Positions 8,927-17,181 of a stretch of DNA of 36,944 bases are shown one piece after another. The notes under the pieces are model-generated. The model was not told where the DNA came from. It saw nothing but the letters and a program-made list of their open reading frames with translations, and made no database searches. The stretch is from a virus. Numbering within the stretch: position 1 is the stretch's first letter; each line of letters begins with the position of its first letter. The position numbers were made by a program, and so were the translations under genes. The DNA lies in the IMG/VR virus record IMGVR_UViG_3300041411_000156, positions 1 to 36,944 of that record; one strand, written 5' to 3'.

Positions 8927-11817
8927 CCCCGATTTCGTGACACATTAAAACTTTCCTGCATTGCTTGGCTGTACTTGCTGTTTGGGTTGTAAACATCCTC
9001 AATGGTCACATATACCTTCCCATCATCACCAAGTGTCGTGTCGACATCAGCTTTACTATTGTTGTAAACCACAACTTGAGGTCCACTATCTTTTTGATTG
9101 CTCAAATAATTAGTAAGGTCTTTGTTTTGGTTAGGATTTAAGACACGTTCACCACCATCAAGTAGCCAAGTACCTTCTTTGGGAACATTGCCGATACCAT
9201 CGTGCGCCATACCAGTTAAAGAGGTTTGCTTGATCTGTGCCGCTTGTGCCAATTGCACACCAACCGCTGCTGCTGCAAGAGCTGGGGCAATATATGGCCC
9301 AATTAATGGGATTGCAGACACGGAGGTATAGACGTTTGAAAAGGTTTGAGGGGCATTGATTAAAGCTTGTGCCACTGCGAATGCTTTCGACATTGCAAAC
9401 ATGGCCTTATATCCTGCTGATTGCTCACCAAGCAAGCCTCCCATTAGGTCAGCCATTCCGCCTAGTGTCTCACTAGCAGACTGCAAGCCCATTGATGTCT
9501 TTTTGCGGTTATAGTCCTGATCAATCAGAATCATTCGATCAGTGTGCTGCTGCCATAATGCTTCACGTTGCTCTGCAATTGATTGCAAGTCCGCATTTGG
9601 ATCTTGCTCTTGTTGATCAAGAACAGCGGATTGTGAATCAAAAACTGCAAATGATTCTTCATATCGACCGCTTTTCTCTTGCTGCAATCCATATAAAGGC
9701 GAAAACCCCGCCATATCAGCAAAGTTGCTATTCCACTTTTCAGCTGCTTGAGCTGCTGTCTCAGTTGCGCTTTTTAACTTTTCATACTGTGCTTCCCGAT
9801 ATGCATCTAAATCCTTCAGGTAAGCTTTTTCTTGCAATCCTAAATATAGATCGAGTGAGTTAGTATCCCCAGCAAATGCAAGTTTAATCTGCTTTTTAGC
9901 CTCTTCATTTTCAAGGACTAACTTTTGTTCAGGAGTTGCATATTTAAGAGTAATCGCTAGTTGTTTCTTTAAGCGCTCCTCTTGTATTTTCTCCGCTTCA
10001 TCGTTCGCTTTTTGGAAAATATCAAGCTCTGCATTTGCATCCTTTAATGCATCTGCTGTGCCCTTATATCCAAGAACTGAAACATGAATATGACCGCCAG
10101 TTGCTCGTTTTGACGGGTTTTTATATTCATCAAGAACTTTAACAACAAAACCATATCTTTTTGCTATCTGCTCAAGTTGGGAAACCGCCTCACCAGACTT
10201 TTTCGCATCCTCAAGTGTGAAGTCAAAAGCATTACCGGTTGCGTGTTTGCTATTGGTTCCCTTGTGATAAAGATCATTGAATGCGGTAAATCTATTTAAG
10301 CCGTTACCCAATGCAGATTGCGTCATTTGGGCAAAGTTCGCTGTATATGCTCTAACTTGACCACCAGCAATAGACTCCTGACCTTTGATACGCAAACCGC
10401 TTAGAGCAGATGCACCAACCATTTTATTAAGGTCTTGTTGTGCTTTTGCTGCTTTAGCTGCCGCCTTTGCCTGCTCCTCTTTAGCCTTTGCATTTTCTTT
10501 GGCTGTTTCGGTGTCGGTAATGGTACTTTTTGAATTGGCTAAATTAGCTTGATTGACTTTTAACTGTGCAGCAGATAAGCCAGTTAAAGCAGGCATTGTT
10601 CCTGTTTTAACATTACTTACAAAGCTCATCATGCTTGTGATGGTCTTATCAATACCTGAAGCAGTATCAACCCAAATGGCCTTGCCTTCGCTAAAGCCTG
10701 TCTTAAGAACGTTAATTTGTTCTTTAATGGTTGTTGCAGCATCTAGTCTTGCGGCCACATTACCAACATGATCAATTAAACTTGCAAAGCCACTAATTGA
10801 CTGAATTACTACTGAAACTGCACTAGCAACCCCAACAATGGCAATTCCGACCACCTTGGCCACTGTGCCAACGGCGCTTAAAACGGTTCCAAAGCTTCCA
10901 CTTTTTACAGCACCATCAACAAAATATTGAATCAAATTGCTTAATACAGGAGTCATTTGACCAGCTAACTGGTTTTTGAACCCCTGAAATTGTGTGCCTA
11001 GCGCCTGTGTTTGAGCGTTCAGAATAAGTGACTTATCAATACTTTCTTGAGTGCGAACTACGCCAGCTTCACGCAACTGGTCGCCATATTCCTTGATTAA
11101 TGCAGCATTGTTAGCAAATAGTGGTGCCAAGTCACCTAAATCACTTGCTAATGATTCCAATACGAAACGTTTTTCAGCAGCAGTTGCGCCCATATCATCC
11201 AGTTTCGTGGTGATTTGACCCAGCGCCTCCACTGTATCCATGGTTGATAATTTCTTGGCGAAGTTATCAATTTCTTTTGCTGACATTTTTGTGTTGTTGG
11301 CTAACATTTCAAAAAAGTCTTTTGCGCCACCACCTTTTGTAGAGGTATATTCACCCAGCTTCTCAGAGGTATCAGCTAAAATGTCGCTTAGTTTTTCTTG
11401 CTCAACCCCAAAGGCACTTGCAGCACCTGCCACAATTTGAAAGTTTTCAGCAGAAGTTACTGCTCTTCGAGATAATTGGTTAAGTTGTGCATCTGCTTTA
11501 GCGAGTTCAATTGCCATTTGACCAAGTGCGCCAGTCGCCAAGACTGTTCCGCCCACTGCCATTCCTGCAAGCGCTGCACCCGCCATAAGAACACCACCAC
11601 GCAAAGCCCCTAATTTGCCAGTAATTCCCTCAATTGCAGATCCAATTTGAGTACCCCCAATTGCATCTTGAATCTGATCACCAAAGCTTTTGAAAGACTT
11701 CTTCATATTGTCGGAAGCTTCTTTTGCCTTTCTTTCTGCCTGACTCATTCCATCAACAAATGAACCAACTTTCGCAACCAGATCAAGTGTTAAACGACCT
11801 AATGAACCAGCAGCCAT
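8923..11817 (-). CDS. Tape measure protein with internal M15-like peptidase motif
   Basis: A 964-aa tail length ruler. The N-terminus is helical with charged coiled coil (AERKAKEASDNMKKSFKSFG), then hydrophobic Ala/Gly-rich segments (about 65-100 and 310-345) that could enter the membrane during DNA ejection, then Lys/Ala-rich coiled coil (about 435-465). Residues about 475-580 carry a peptidase M15-type signature: SKHATGNAFD (Ser523, His525, Asp532) and GHIHVS (His576, His578), the zinc ligands of D-Ala-D-Ala carboxypeptidase-like enzymes, suggesting local peptidoglycan cleavage. Near the C-terminus come a hydrophobic Ala-rich stretch and the motif GNVPKEGTWLLDGGERVL. Good ribosome site GGGAGAAAAGTAA before ATG. 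Length implies a tail of roughly 140 nm by the usual 1.5 Å per residue rule. Confidence 0.92.
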   Translation of the reverse strand: MAAGSLGRLTLDLVAKVGSFVDGMSQAERKAKEASDNMKKSFKSFGDQIQDAIGGTQIGSAIEGITGKLGALRGGVLMAGAALAGMAVGGTVLATGALGQMAIELAKADAQLNQLSRRAVTSAENFQIVAGAASAFGVEQEKLSDILADTSEKLGEYTSTKGGGAKDFFEMLANNTKMSAKEIDNFAKKLSTMDTVEALGQITTKLDDMGATAAEKRFVLESLASDLGDLAPLFANNAALIKEYGDQLREAGVVRTQESIDKSLILNAQTQALGTQFQGFKNQLAGQMTPVLSNLIQYFVDGAVKSGSFGTVLSAVGTVAKVVGIAIVGVASAVSVVIQSISGFASLIDHVGNVAARLDAATTIKEQINVLKTGFSEGKAIWVDTASGIDKTITSMMSFVSNVKTGTMPALTGLSAAQLKVNQANLANSKSTITDTETAKENAKAKEEQAKAAAKAAKAQQDLNKMVGASALSGLRIKGQESIAGGQVRAYTANFAQMTQSALGNGLNRFTAFNDLYHKGTNSKHATGNAFDFTLEDAKKSGEAVSQLEQIAKRYGFVVKVLDEYKNPSKRATGGHIHVSVLGYKGTADALKDANAELDIFQKANDEAEKIQEERLKKQLAITLKYATPEQKLVLENEEAKKQIKLAFAGDTNSLDLYLGLQEKAYLKDLDAYREAQYEKLKSATETAAQAAEKWNSNFADMAGFSPLYGLQQEKSGRYEESFAVFDSQSAVLDQQEQDPNADLQSIAEQREALWQQHTDRMILIDQDYNRKKTSMGLQSASETLGGMADLMGGLLGEQSAGYKAMFAMSKAFAVAQALINAPQTFSNVYTSVSAIPLIGPYIAPALAAAAVGVQLAQAAQIKQTSLTGMAHDGIGNVPKEGTWLLDGGERVLNPNQNKDLTNYLSNQKDSGPQVVVYNNSKADVDTTLGDDGKVYVTIEDVYNPNSKYSQAMQESFNVSRNRG

Positions 11818-11835
11818 TTACTTTTCTCCCGGCAA

Positions 11836-11860
11836 TAAAAAACCCCGCTTAAAGCAGGGT
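11836..11860 (-). terminator. Intrinsic terminator upstream of the tape measure
   Basis: Minus-strand stem CCCTGC/GCGGGG (one G-T pair), loop TTTAA, followed by TTTTTTATT. It lies between the secreted-protein gene and the tape-measure ribosome site. Confidence 0.8.
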
Positions 11861-11881
11861 CTTATTTAAATCTAAGTATTT

Positions 11882-12244
11882 TTAAGGGGTGTTTTCCCAG
11901 TTGCGTTTATCACACGCCTCTCCATCCCTTAATTTTGAATCAATGCACTTTTGAGCATACTTAAAATACGGCGCTCCCGTGATATCACCTGTGTAGGCAG
12001 GACAGCCCATATCGCGGCTTTGTTGCATGAACAAGCTTATTTCATTTTGATACTGTGGAATCTTTCTGGACTTCACAAACATCATCCCATCAACCGACTT
12101 AGCTCGCTCAACTTCAAAAACCTTTTCAAAAGCAATTGATTTTGTTTTTTCATCAATTTTGTTCGTAATATCTTCACAATTTACAGGGTTTGCATGTAAA
12201 CCTACTGAAAAAAGCGCTGAAATTAAAAATATTGCTTTTCTCAC
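11882..12244 (-). CDS. Secreted Cys-containing protein, possible moron
   Basis: Product of 120 aa when started at the GTG at 12244 (GGTGATAAT before it), which gives a textbook signal peptide: VRKAIFLISALFSVGLHA with an A-x-A-like HA cleavage site. An ATG 13 codons upstream is possible but adds a polar N-terminus and lacks a ribosome site. The mature part has four Cys residues (NCED, GCPAYTG, KCID, ACDKR), probably two disulfides in the periplasm. It separates the G/GT chaperones from the tape measure, where lambda-type phages have no gene, and is followed by its own terminator. This looks like an inserted accessory gene; superinfection exclusion is a possible role but I recognise no family. 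Confidence 0.65.
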   Translation of the reverse strand: MRKAIFLISALFSVGLHANPVNCEDITNKIDEKTKSIAFEKVFEVERAKSVDGMMFVKSRKIPQYQNEISLFMQQSRDMGCPAYTGDITGAPYFKYAQKCIDSKLRDGEACDKRNWENTP

Positions 12245-12308
12245 ATTATCACCATTTGTTTTTAGACTTAGACAATTTAACAAACAGTGCGCTTAATGTC
12301 ATTTATGG

Positions 12309-12336
12309 ATAAGTTGACTTCTTGAAGCCAACTTAT
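12309..12336. other. Long hairpin over the gpT stop codon
   Basis: An inverted repeat with a 12-bp stem (one G-T mismatch pair) and a 4-base loop; ATAAGTTG and CAACTTAT are its outer arms. The gpG-T stop codon is inside it. No U-tract follows on either strand, so it may be an RNA stability or processing element rather than a terminator. Confidence 0.5.
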
Positions 12337-13078
12337 TCGTCTGCTAATTGTTCCAAATAGTCAGCTAGACTAAGCTCTTCTTTGTATTCGTGAGGCATGA
12401 AGTTAAGTGCATCAACCTGCTCAGGATTTCTTGAATGGCTCCTGATATAAATTGCCGCCAAGTTGCCAATTGCTTGCTCAATACGGCGACCAAGAAAAAG
12501 AGAGCCTCGTCTCATACGATAGGCTCTCCAAATGTTAAGTTCTCTTAAGCTTATTTTTTGCTTTGCTTCTTCGATGGTGATTCCACCGATTCCAAGGGCA
12601 AGTTCGCACCAGAATTCGTATTCGTCAAGTTCTTCTTCCGTGACTTTCCCATGAAGTTATTCACTTCATCGGCCACGGCATAAAGAGACTCAATGAATGG
12701 GATTTCAGAATTAAGAACGTCTTGAACTGAGCTAAAGAATGGGGTGCCTTTTGCATCTTCACAAACCGAACCTAGCAAATGTCCTGCTTGCATACGTTTT
12801 ACACTTACTGACTTGAGCTTCGAGTCAGCAATATTATCTTCGTTGATTTCCCAGTCATACGCCTTAGAAATTTCATGAAGATCGTTGAAGGCTAGTTTTT
12901 TAATAAAAACTTGTCCTTCTAATTCTACTTTTTCACCAAAAGTTAATTCACGTTTGAGTTGAGCAGTAAGAAAATCAATATTTTCTTCTGTTACTTCAAC
13001 AACCCATTTGACAGTTCTTTCAACTGGTGCACCAATTTTAGTGACCTTTTTAAATGCTTTAATATTTACTTTAGCCAT
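12333..13078 (-). CDS. Tail assembly chaperone gpG-T fusion by -1 frameshift
   Basis: Frameshift product of about 248 aa. Ribosomes read the gpG-like frame to Lys145, slip back one base at the heptamer GGGAAAG (12644-12650), and continue in the -1 frame: V-T-E-E-E-L-D-E-Y-E-F-W-C-E-L and on to EQLADE, ending at 12333. The -1 frame is open all the way and contains the EYEFW and LNIWRAYRMRRG stretches expected of the T domain. In lambda the same heptamer makes gpGT, which binds the tape measure and recruits tube protein. A separate ATG at 12515 in this frame is likely internal only. Confidence 0.85.
12551..13078 (-). CDS. Tail assembly chaperone gpG-like
   Basis: Unshifted product of 175 aa, made in excess over gpG-T. 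It begins MAKVNIKAFKKVTKI, has the ELTFGEKVELEGQVFIKKL core, and ends in a Lys/Ser-rich tail SPSKKQSKK, where the tail is an out-of-frame reading of the T-domain codons. The start codon overlaps the tail tube stop as TAATG. Together with the shifted form it should keep the tape measure soluble during tail assembly. Confidence 0.82.
   Translation of the reverse strand: MAKVNIKAFKKVTKIGAPVERTVKWVVEVTEENIDFLTAQLKRELTFGEKVELEGQVFIKKLAFNDLHEISKAYDWEINEDNIADSKLKSVSVKRMQAGHLLGSVCEDAKGTPFFSSVQDVLNSEIPFIESLYAVADEVNNFMGKSRKKNLTNTNSGANLPLESVESPSKKQSKK
12644..12650 (-). other. Programmed -1 frameshift slippery heptamer GGGAAAG
   Basis: On the minus strand the frame reads ATG GGA AAG, so the heptamer is correctly phased as G GGA AAG and both tRNAs can re-pair after a -1 slip (GGG, AAA). 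It is identical to the lambda G/T slippery site. The overlap from this point to the gpG stop is about 90 bases. Confidence 0.85.
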
Positions 13079-13551
13079 TATGGAGTCACCGTACGTTTAG
13101 TTCGAGTTACTTTTGAAGTACGGACCAAGGTGTATGAATAACCTAGTGCCGCATCAACTTCAACATCATTAGGTGCTGCATCATTTAAATAGCCTTTAAA
13201 TGACCACCACATACGATCCTCAGGTAAATTGATACCTGTTGTTGCATCGTAAGTTGGAGGTGTTTTTGAGTGGCTAGAACCAACATACCAATCCAGTTTT
13301 TCACCAGCTTCCGCAATATCTGCAAGTTGGTCATGACTTGTATTTGTATCGTCATAATCAATATCAATTGCACCCTCACCCGGATCACGCATACCGCGCA
13401 TGTATTCTTTGGTTTCAGCATCTAGGCAAGTAATATCGATTTTCCCAAATGAGTCCTGACCAAAGCCAATCTTTTTTGTGCAGACAAAGCGAACAACTTG
13501 TCCATCGATCACAGTAAATAACTGTGTACCTTGAGTTTTAACATTAGCCAT
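13078..13551 (-). CDS. Major tail tube protein (gpV-like)
   Basis: A 157-aa protein just upstream of the tail chaperones, in the gpV position. It begins MANVKTQGTQLFTVIDGQVVRF and contains the beta-rich core with GFGQDSFGKIDITCLD, EGAIDIDYDD and MWWSFKGYLNDA that marks phage tail tube proteins. It should polymerise around the tape measure to form the non-contractile tube. Start at the ATG with AAAGGAG eight bases upstream; an earlier in-frame ATG would run through the preceding terminator. Confidence 0.85.
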   Translation of the reverse strand: MANVKTQGTQLFTVIDGQVVRFVCTKKIGFGQDSFGKIDITCLDAETKEYMRGMRDPGEGAIDIDYDDTNTSHDQLADIAEAGEKLDWYVGSSHSKTPPTYDATTGINLPEDRMWWSFKGYLNDAAPNDVEVDAALGYSYTLVRTSKVTRTKRTVTP

Positions 13552-13572
13552 TAAGAGCGCTCCTTTTAGGCA

Positions 13573-13598
13573 TAAAAAAAGCACCCGATTGGGTGCTA
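13573..13598 (-). terminator. Intrinsic terminator upstream of the tail tube gene
   Basis: Minus-strand stem AGCACCC/GGGTGCT with loop AATC and a TTTTTTTAT tract, placed between the tail terminator gene and the tail tube gene. Partial termination or antitermination here would set tail tube levels. Confidence 0.85.
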
Positions 13599-13618
13599 AG
13601 TGAAAATAGTTTTGTGTT

Positions 13619-13993
13619 TTATTCGCGGTTTACGATCCAGCTAACGTCAAAAGAATAATGGGGCATTCCAGTTACTGGGTCATTATCTGCTTCACCATAG
13701 CGAACTACATAACAGTCAAGCTCAATTGCATAACGAATTGCCTTTGCAACTTGATCCACAACATCCTCGTCAGTTGCATAAACATCAATTTGAATAATTG
13801 CATTATCTGAAACGGGGCGTGAATCAAGGTTGCCATTAGAATCACCTGTAATCATTTGCCAAGTGACATAGGGGGCTTCTGGCTCATCTGGAGCACGTCC
13901 AAACTTCCAGATCCGCAAAATATTATTGCTTTCAAGTAAAGCTATAATGGTTGGATCTGCTCTTGCTAATTTAAATATTGGAACGTCAATCAT
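13619..13993 (-). CDS. Tail terminator / DUF3168-like protein
   Basis: A 124-aa protein with the DUF3168 look: short N-terminal helix (LARADPTIIALLESNNILRIW), then APYVTWQMITGD and the strand-rich IIQIDVYATDEDVVDQVAKAIRYAIE. Family members cap the tail tube or join head to tail in HK97-type siphoviruses. Order (after the HK97 gp10-like gene and before the tube gene) agrees with a tail terminator. Its ATG overlaps the upstream stop as TAATG. Confidence 0.75.
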   Translation of the reverse strand: MIDVPIFKLARADPTIIALLESNNILRIWKFGRAPDEPEAPYVTWQMITGDSNGNLDSRPVSDNAIIQIDVYATDEDVVDQVAKAIRYAIELDCYVVRYGEADNDPVTGMPHYSFDVSWIVNRE

Positions 13994-14478
13994 TAAGCTG
14001 CACCTAAAACCACACTGAGTTCAAAATTAAACACCTGAACAAATTTATCAGTAACTTGTTCAATGTTTTCATATAACGCTGGACGTAAAAATGGAGTGGC
14101 AGGCTGTTTACTTGTTCCTAGCTCAAGGAATCGCCAGTAAAAGACACGGCCATCTGCTTGATAGGTTTTACCTACTCGGCCCGATCTTCTATTTTGAGCA
14201 TTGTTTGTGTAAGGAATTTGAGCGCCACCACGCACCCCAACACGCATAACTAAAGTATTTTTGTTTCTGCTTCGACCATTTTGGACAACAATTTCTTTCC
14301 AGATTTTTTCTGGTGTAGTGGGATCGTCAAGACGTTTAACGTTTTGCCGCGCCTCATCTCTAACAATGTTCATTGCTTGACGCATAGCTTTACGAGCAAT
14401 ACGTTTTACTGTCTTTTCATTACCGATCGCCCGCATTTTTCGCAAGGCTGGCTCTAGGCCGTGTATAGGTGTTGCCAT
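13993..14478 (-). CDS. HK97 gp10-like tail/neck completion protein
   Basis: A 161-aa basic protein starting with IHGLEPALRKMRAI and helix KTVKRIARKAMRQAMNIVRDEAR, followed by a beta region ending in FYWRFLELGTSKQPATPFLRPAL. The W/F-x-E-x-GTSKQPATPFLRPA ending is a hallmark of the HK97 gp10 family, proteins of the head-tail joining region needed for tail completion. It sits between the head closure and tail terminator genes as in other HK97-type phages. Confidence 0.87.
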   Translation of the reverse strand: MATPIHGLEPALRKMRAIGNEKTVKRIARKAMRQAMNIVRDEARQNVKRLDDPTTPEKIWKEIVVQNGRSRNKNTLVMRVGVRGGAQIPYTNNAQNRRSGRVGKTYQADGRVFYWRFLELGTSKQPATPFLRPALYENIEQVTDKFVQVFNFELSVVLGAA

Positions 14479-14481
14479 AGA

Positions 14482-14838
14482 TCACCCATTCCATGCTTTA
14501 TCGCCTGTGGCAAGATTGATTGTTAGATATTCATGGCGTGAGTCTGGATCGCGCATCGGGTTGCCATCAATCTTGTAATAGTAGTCATCAAAGAGCACTC
14601 GCATAGTGCTATCAATTTGCTTTGTAGTGCTGCTAAAACGTACTTTAGCCCGTGCTTGGATTGTGCTATTTGCTGCCTTAGCTGCAATAACATCACGAGT
14701 TGATAAGTCAGTAACTTCTGCCCAAACCGTTGTTAAATTTGACCATGAGATAATTAATTTACCCGTGTTTTGATCTTGTGTTTGTGTAGGCTTTTGGATG
14801 GTGATGCGGTGACGTAAATTAGGGGTAATATTTGACAA
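14482..14838 (-). CDS. Head closure protein (SPP1 gp16 / HK97 gp7 type), TTG start
   Basis: A 118-aa head-tail adaptor. The N-terminus L/M-SNITPNLRHRITIQKP is the family signature, followed by VWAEVTDLSTRDVIAAKA and DDYYYKIDGNPMRDP. No ATG is available at the right place. The TTG at 14838 lies one base after the upstream stop and is preceded by GGGGGTG, so I choose it. An ATG 29 codons upstream would overlap the connector gene by 86 bp and add residues foreign to the family. The protein plugs the portal vertex after DNA packaging. Confidence 0.8.
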   Translation of the reverse strand: MSNITPNLRHRITIQKPTQTQDQNTGKLIISWSNLTTVWAEVTDLSTRDVIAAKAANSTIQARAKVRFSSTTKQIDSTMRVLFDDYYYKIDGNPMRDPDSRHEYLTINLATGDKAWNG

Positions 14839-14839
14839 A

Positions 14840-15127
14840 TTACACCCCCATATCTCGAATAGGTTGTAAGGTATCCCAATAAGCTTGGGGTTTTCCTTCC
14901 AGACTTCGACTGTATTTATATTCAATAAAAATCAGCCGGGCATTATCTAGTTTTTTACAATCTACAATGTCCGTTTCAGAGGTCCGCTCTGATTCGTCCA
15001 AAATGATTTTTCGGTCGATATCAGTTGCTATCTCTTCATCTGCTTGAATAATCCAATCAAGAAAAAGTTCATTTTCATCATCATGATCAACTCGACACTG
15101 TAGCTTAGCGCGTTCAAGTGTAATCAT
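14840..15127 (-). CDS. Head-tail connector (HK97 gp6-like)
   Basis: A 95-aa, mostly helical acidic protein. LERAKLQCRVDHDDENELFLDWIIQADEEI matches the gp6/SPP1 gp15 connector family that forms a ring under the portal (landmarks: LERAKLQCRVD, DDENELF, IQADEEI). It overlaps the previous gene as ATGA and is followed directly by head closure, the canonical order. Confidence 0.82.
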   Translation of the reverse strand: MITLERAKLQCRVDHDDENELFLDWIIQADEEIATDIDRKIILDESERTSETDIVDCKKLDNARLIFIEYKYSRSLEGKPQAYWDTLQPIRDMGV

Positions 15128-15300
15128 TTTGGATTGTTCCGTCTGCCAGTTGGTTTTTGGGTTTCTACCTTGGTTTCATATTCACGCAAAACCTTATTTT
15201 CGACCAGGTGTCGCACTACATTGGGATCTGCCGAACGGATATCGCCCTCTTTGTAATCTCGATCACCAAAGTGTGGGCGTAAAACTTCATATTCTTTCAT
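15124..15300 (-). CDS. Small capsid-region hypothetical protein, 58 aa
   Basis: Short protein MKEYEVLRPHFGDRDYKEGD with an SADPNVVRHLVENKVLRE segment. Similar small proteins follow the major capsid gene in HK97-type phages, where they may be decoration or connector-associated proteins; none of this is proven. Start at the ATG with AGAGAGG five bases upstream; a further upstream ATG lies in the capsid gene spacer without a ribosome site. Confidence 0.65.
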   Translation of the reverse strand: MKEYEVLRPHFGDRDYKEGDIRSADPNVVRHLVENKVLREYETKVETQKPTGRRNNPK

Positions 15301-15347
15301 TTTGGCCTCTCTAAAAGGGATGGTGATAAACACCACCCCAAAACGAA

Positions 15348-16520
15348 TTAACCACCAGCAGCAGGAGTGTATGAGCCATATACAAGGGATTTAGGCTTAT
15401 AAACAGCTAATGCACCACGTGTTTCGGCAAGTAAAGTACGTTTATTCGAGGTGAAATCATCACCTTGCATACCGATTTGGACAGCAGCACCCCAACGTTC
15501 AAAGTATTGAGCAGAAGTATTAAACGCGCCTGTGAGGAATTTGCCCGCATCCATTGCAGCAGTTTGAACTACTGGCAAGCCCCACAATGTAGGAACTGCT
15601 TGCGACTGAGGATTACCAATAATGTAATTCCCGTTGGCATCTTTTTGCGTTTCCATGAGAGCCCAGTCAATCGGGTTTAATACATGTCCGTTTGCGAAAT
15701 CATCAGCCAAAACAACTTGAAGCATTGCAAAGCGCAACACATCAAACATATTTGGAGTAGCTGGAGCACCAGCAGGCGGAGCATAAGCGGTTGCTTGAGG
15801 GATTAAACCAAGCATATTGCCATTGGTTCCATCACCAGCAAGGATTTGCTTTTCAAGCTTAATGTCTAAGCCATGACGCAAGATGTTATCAATGAAAGAC
15901 TGCAAGGCTGGTGCATCACTTAACATTTGAGTGGTTACTTTCAGCCAGTGAGCAATTACCACTGCTTTCGCATCTTTATCAGCAAATGTAATTGCTGACT
16001 CTGGCTTTGCCGCACCCTCGGCAACAACTGCTGCATTATTGGTAAAGTCTTGCATTTGAACATATTCAAGAATATTACCGCTCATGCTGCCACCCGCTAA
16101 AATATCCCGAATGGTTAAGCGCATTTGATTTGGTAATTGCAAACCAAGATTGGTAGCTGGAATAATTTTTCCAACCTGAGTTGTACCAATTGTATTTTTC
16201 AACTCAACACGCTGAATACCACGATATTCACTTTCAGCAGCAGATTTATATTCAGCGGTTTCTACAAGCTCACCACCCATGGTTTGTTTTTTGGTTTCAA
16301 CATCACCATTACCACGGCGAGCCGCCTTCTGTTCAAGCTCAGTCACTTTATTTTTCATTTCAGTGAGAGTTGTTAAAGCTTCATCGGCCTTGTCTTTGGC
16401 ACTTTGAGAGATTTGTTCACTTTTCTCTTGTTTGCCTTTAAAGTCTTCGGCGATTTCTTTAACTGTATCAACGTGTTTTTGGAACTCTTGAGCGAGTTGT
16501 TCTAAAGTTTTTTCAGTCAT
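15348..16520 (-). CDS. Major capsid protein, HK97 fold
   Basis: A 390-aa capsid precursor. Residues about 1-75 are a charged coiled coil (LEQLAQEFQKHVDTVKEIAED ... LEQKAARR; only landmarks given), the delta domain that serves as built-in scaffold and is removed by the protease. The mature part, from about residue 100, has the IPATNLGLQLPNQMRLTIRDIL and GNILEYVQM stretches, then the long helix and the P-domain with GTNGNMLGLIPQ and the end segment LLAETRGALAVYKPKSLV. The order portal-protease-capsid is that of HK97. ATG with AAGGAATCAGTA upstream; it overlaps the protease by 8 bp. Confidence 0.93.
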   Translation of the reverse strand: MTEKTLEQLAQEFQKHVDTVKEIAEDFKGKQEKSEQISQSAKDKADEALTTLTEMKNKVTELEQKAARRGNGDVETKKQTMGGELVETAEYKSAAESEYRGIQRVELKNTIGTTQVGKIIPATNLGLQLPNQMRLTIRDILAGGSMSGNILEYVQMQDFTNNAAVVAEGAAKPESAITFADKDAKAVVIAHWLKVTTQMLSDAPALQSFIDNILRHGLDIKLEKQILAGDGTNGNMLGLIPQATAYAPPAGAPATPNMFDVLRFAMLQVVLADDFANGHVLNPIDWALMETQKDANGNYIIGNPQSQAVPTLWGLPVVQTAAMDAGKFLTGAFNTSAQYFERWGAAVQIGMQGDDFTSNKRTLLAETRGALAVYKPKSLVYGSYTPAAGG

Positions 16521-17181
16521 TACTGATTCCTTTTAAAATGTTTAAGGCATTTGAAATTGATTTCGCTTTTTCGTTTTCACCCTCTGACTCGCTCAAAAGA
16601 TGACGCAAACCCTTACTAGCGATGACAGTGGCTTGCGTTTTTGAAAATCCTGACTCTCTCAGGAATTTTTCAAATTCTGGTAGGGATGGCATTTCGCCAT
16701 CTTGTAATTTGGATTTGACGGAACTGATCAAGGAATTTGGATTTGATGGAAAGGCAACAATTGACCCCTCAACCAGTTCAAGCTCTAAGAGCTCACGAAT
16801 CATGGTCTGTGGATCGTGGGTTGCTTGAATGGTGATATAACCAATTGACATGCCGTCAATTGCTTTCACCTTCATCAGTGCATAAGTAGACTTGGCTCGG
16901 ACAATATCTAAAATTAATAAACGACCTTCGACATAAAGCCCTTTTTCATCCTCTCGCATGAGGGTAAAAACCCCAATGGGCTCGTCTGGATCGTGATTCC
17001 AAAATATTGCTGGGTATTTTCCTTTTGCTTTCCATTCCTCAATTGTCTTGAGAAATGCCCCCTTTCTAATCACATCACCGTGTGAATCAATGTTGTCAAA
17101 AACAGCAAGATAGCCCGAAAAAAAACCGTCCTCTTGGACGGTCTGTTCTTGCATCTTGAAATAGACTTTATTCATATTCAC
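16513..17181 (-). CDS. HK97-family prohead protease
   Basis: A 222-aa serine protease of family S78. The core GYLAVFDNIDSHGDVIRKGAF, the catalytic His in FWNHDPDEPIG (about residue 68), the Ser in DGMSIGY (about residue 110) and the LELVEGSIVAFPSNP strand are all seen (landmarks shortened). It removes the capsid delta domain during head maturation, then digests itself. The GTG at 17181 overlaps the portal stop as GTGA and has GGGGA seven bases upstream; an ATG two codons in is the alternative. Confidence 0.93.
   Translation of the reverse strand: MNMNKVYFKMQEQTVQEDGFFSGYLAVFDNIDSHGDVIRKGAFLKTIEEWKAKGKYPAIFWNHDPDEPIGVFTLMREDEKGLYVEGRLLILDIVRAKSTYALMKVKAIDGMSIGYITIQATHDPQTMIRELLELELVEGSIVAFPSNPNSLISSVKSKLQDGEMPSLPEFEKFLRESGFSKTQATVIASKGLRHLLSESEGENEKAKSISNALNILKGISND

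Noticed and set aside
9492-9863. Rightward open frame of 123 codons in the tape measure
   Set aside because: Antisense shadow of a helical coding region; no start context.
12333-12515. Separate 60-aa gene after gpG
   Set aside because: It is the 3' part of the -1 frame of the gpG-T fusion; the frame is open up to the GGGAAAG site and its ATG has no ribosome site.
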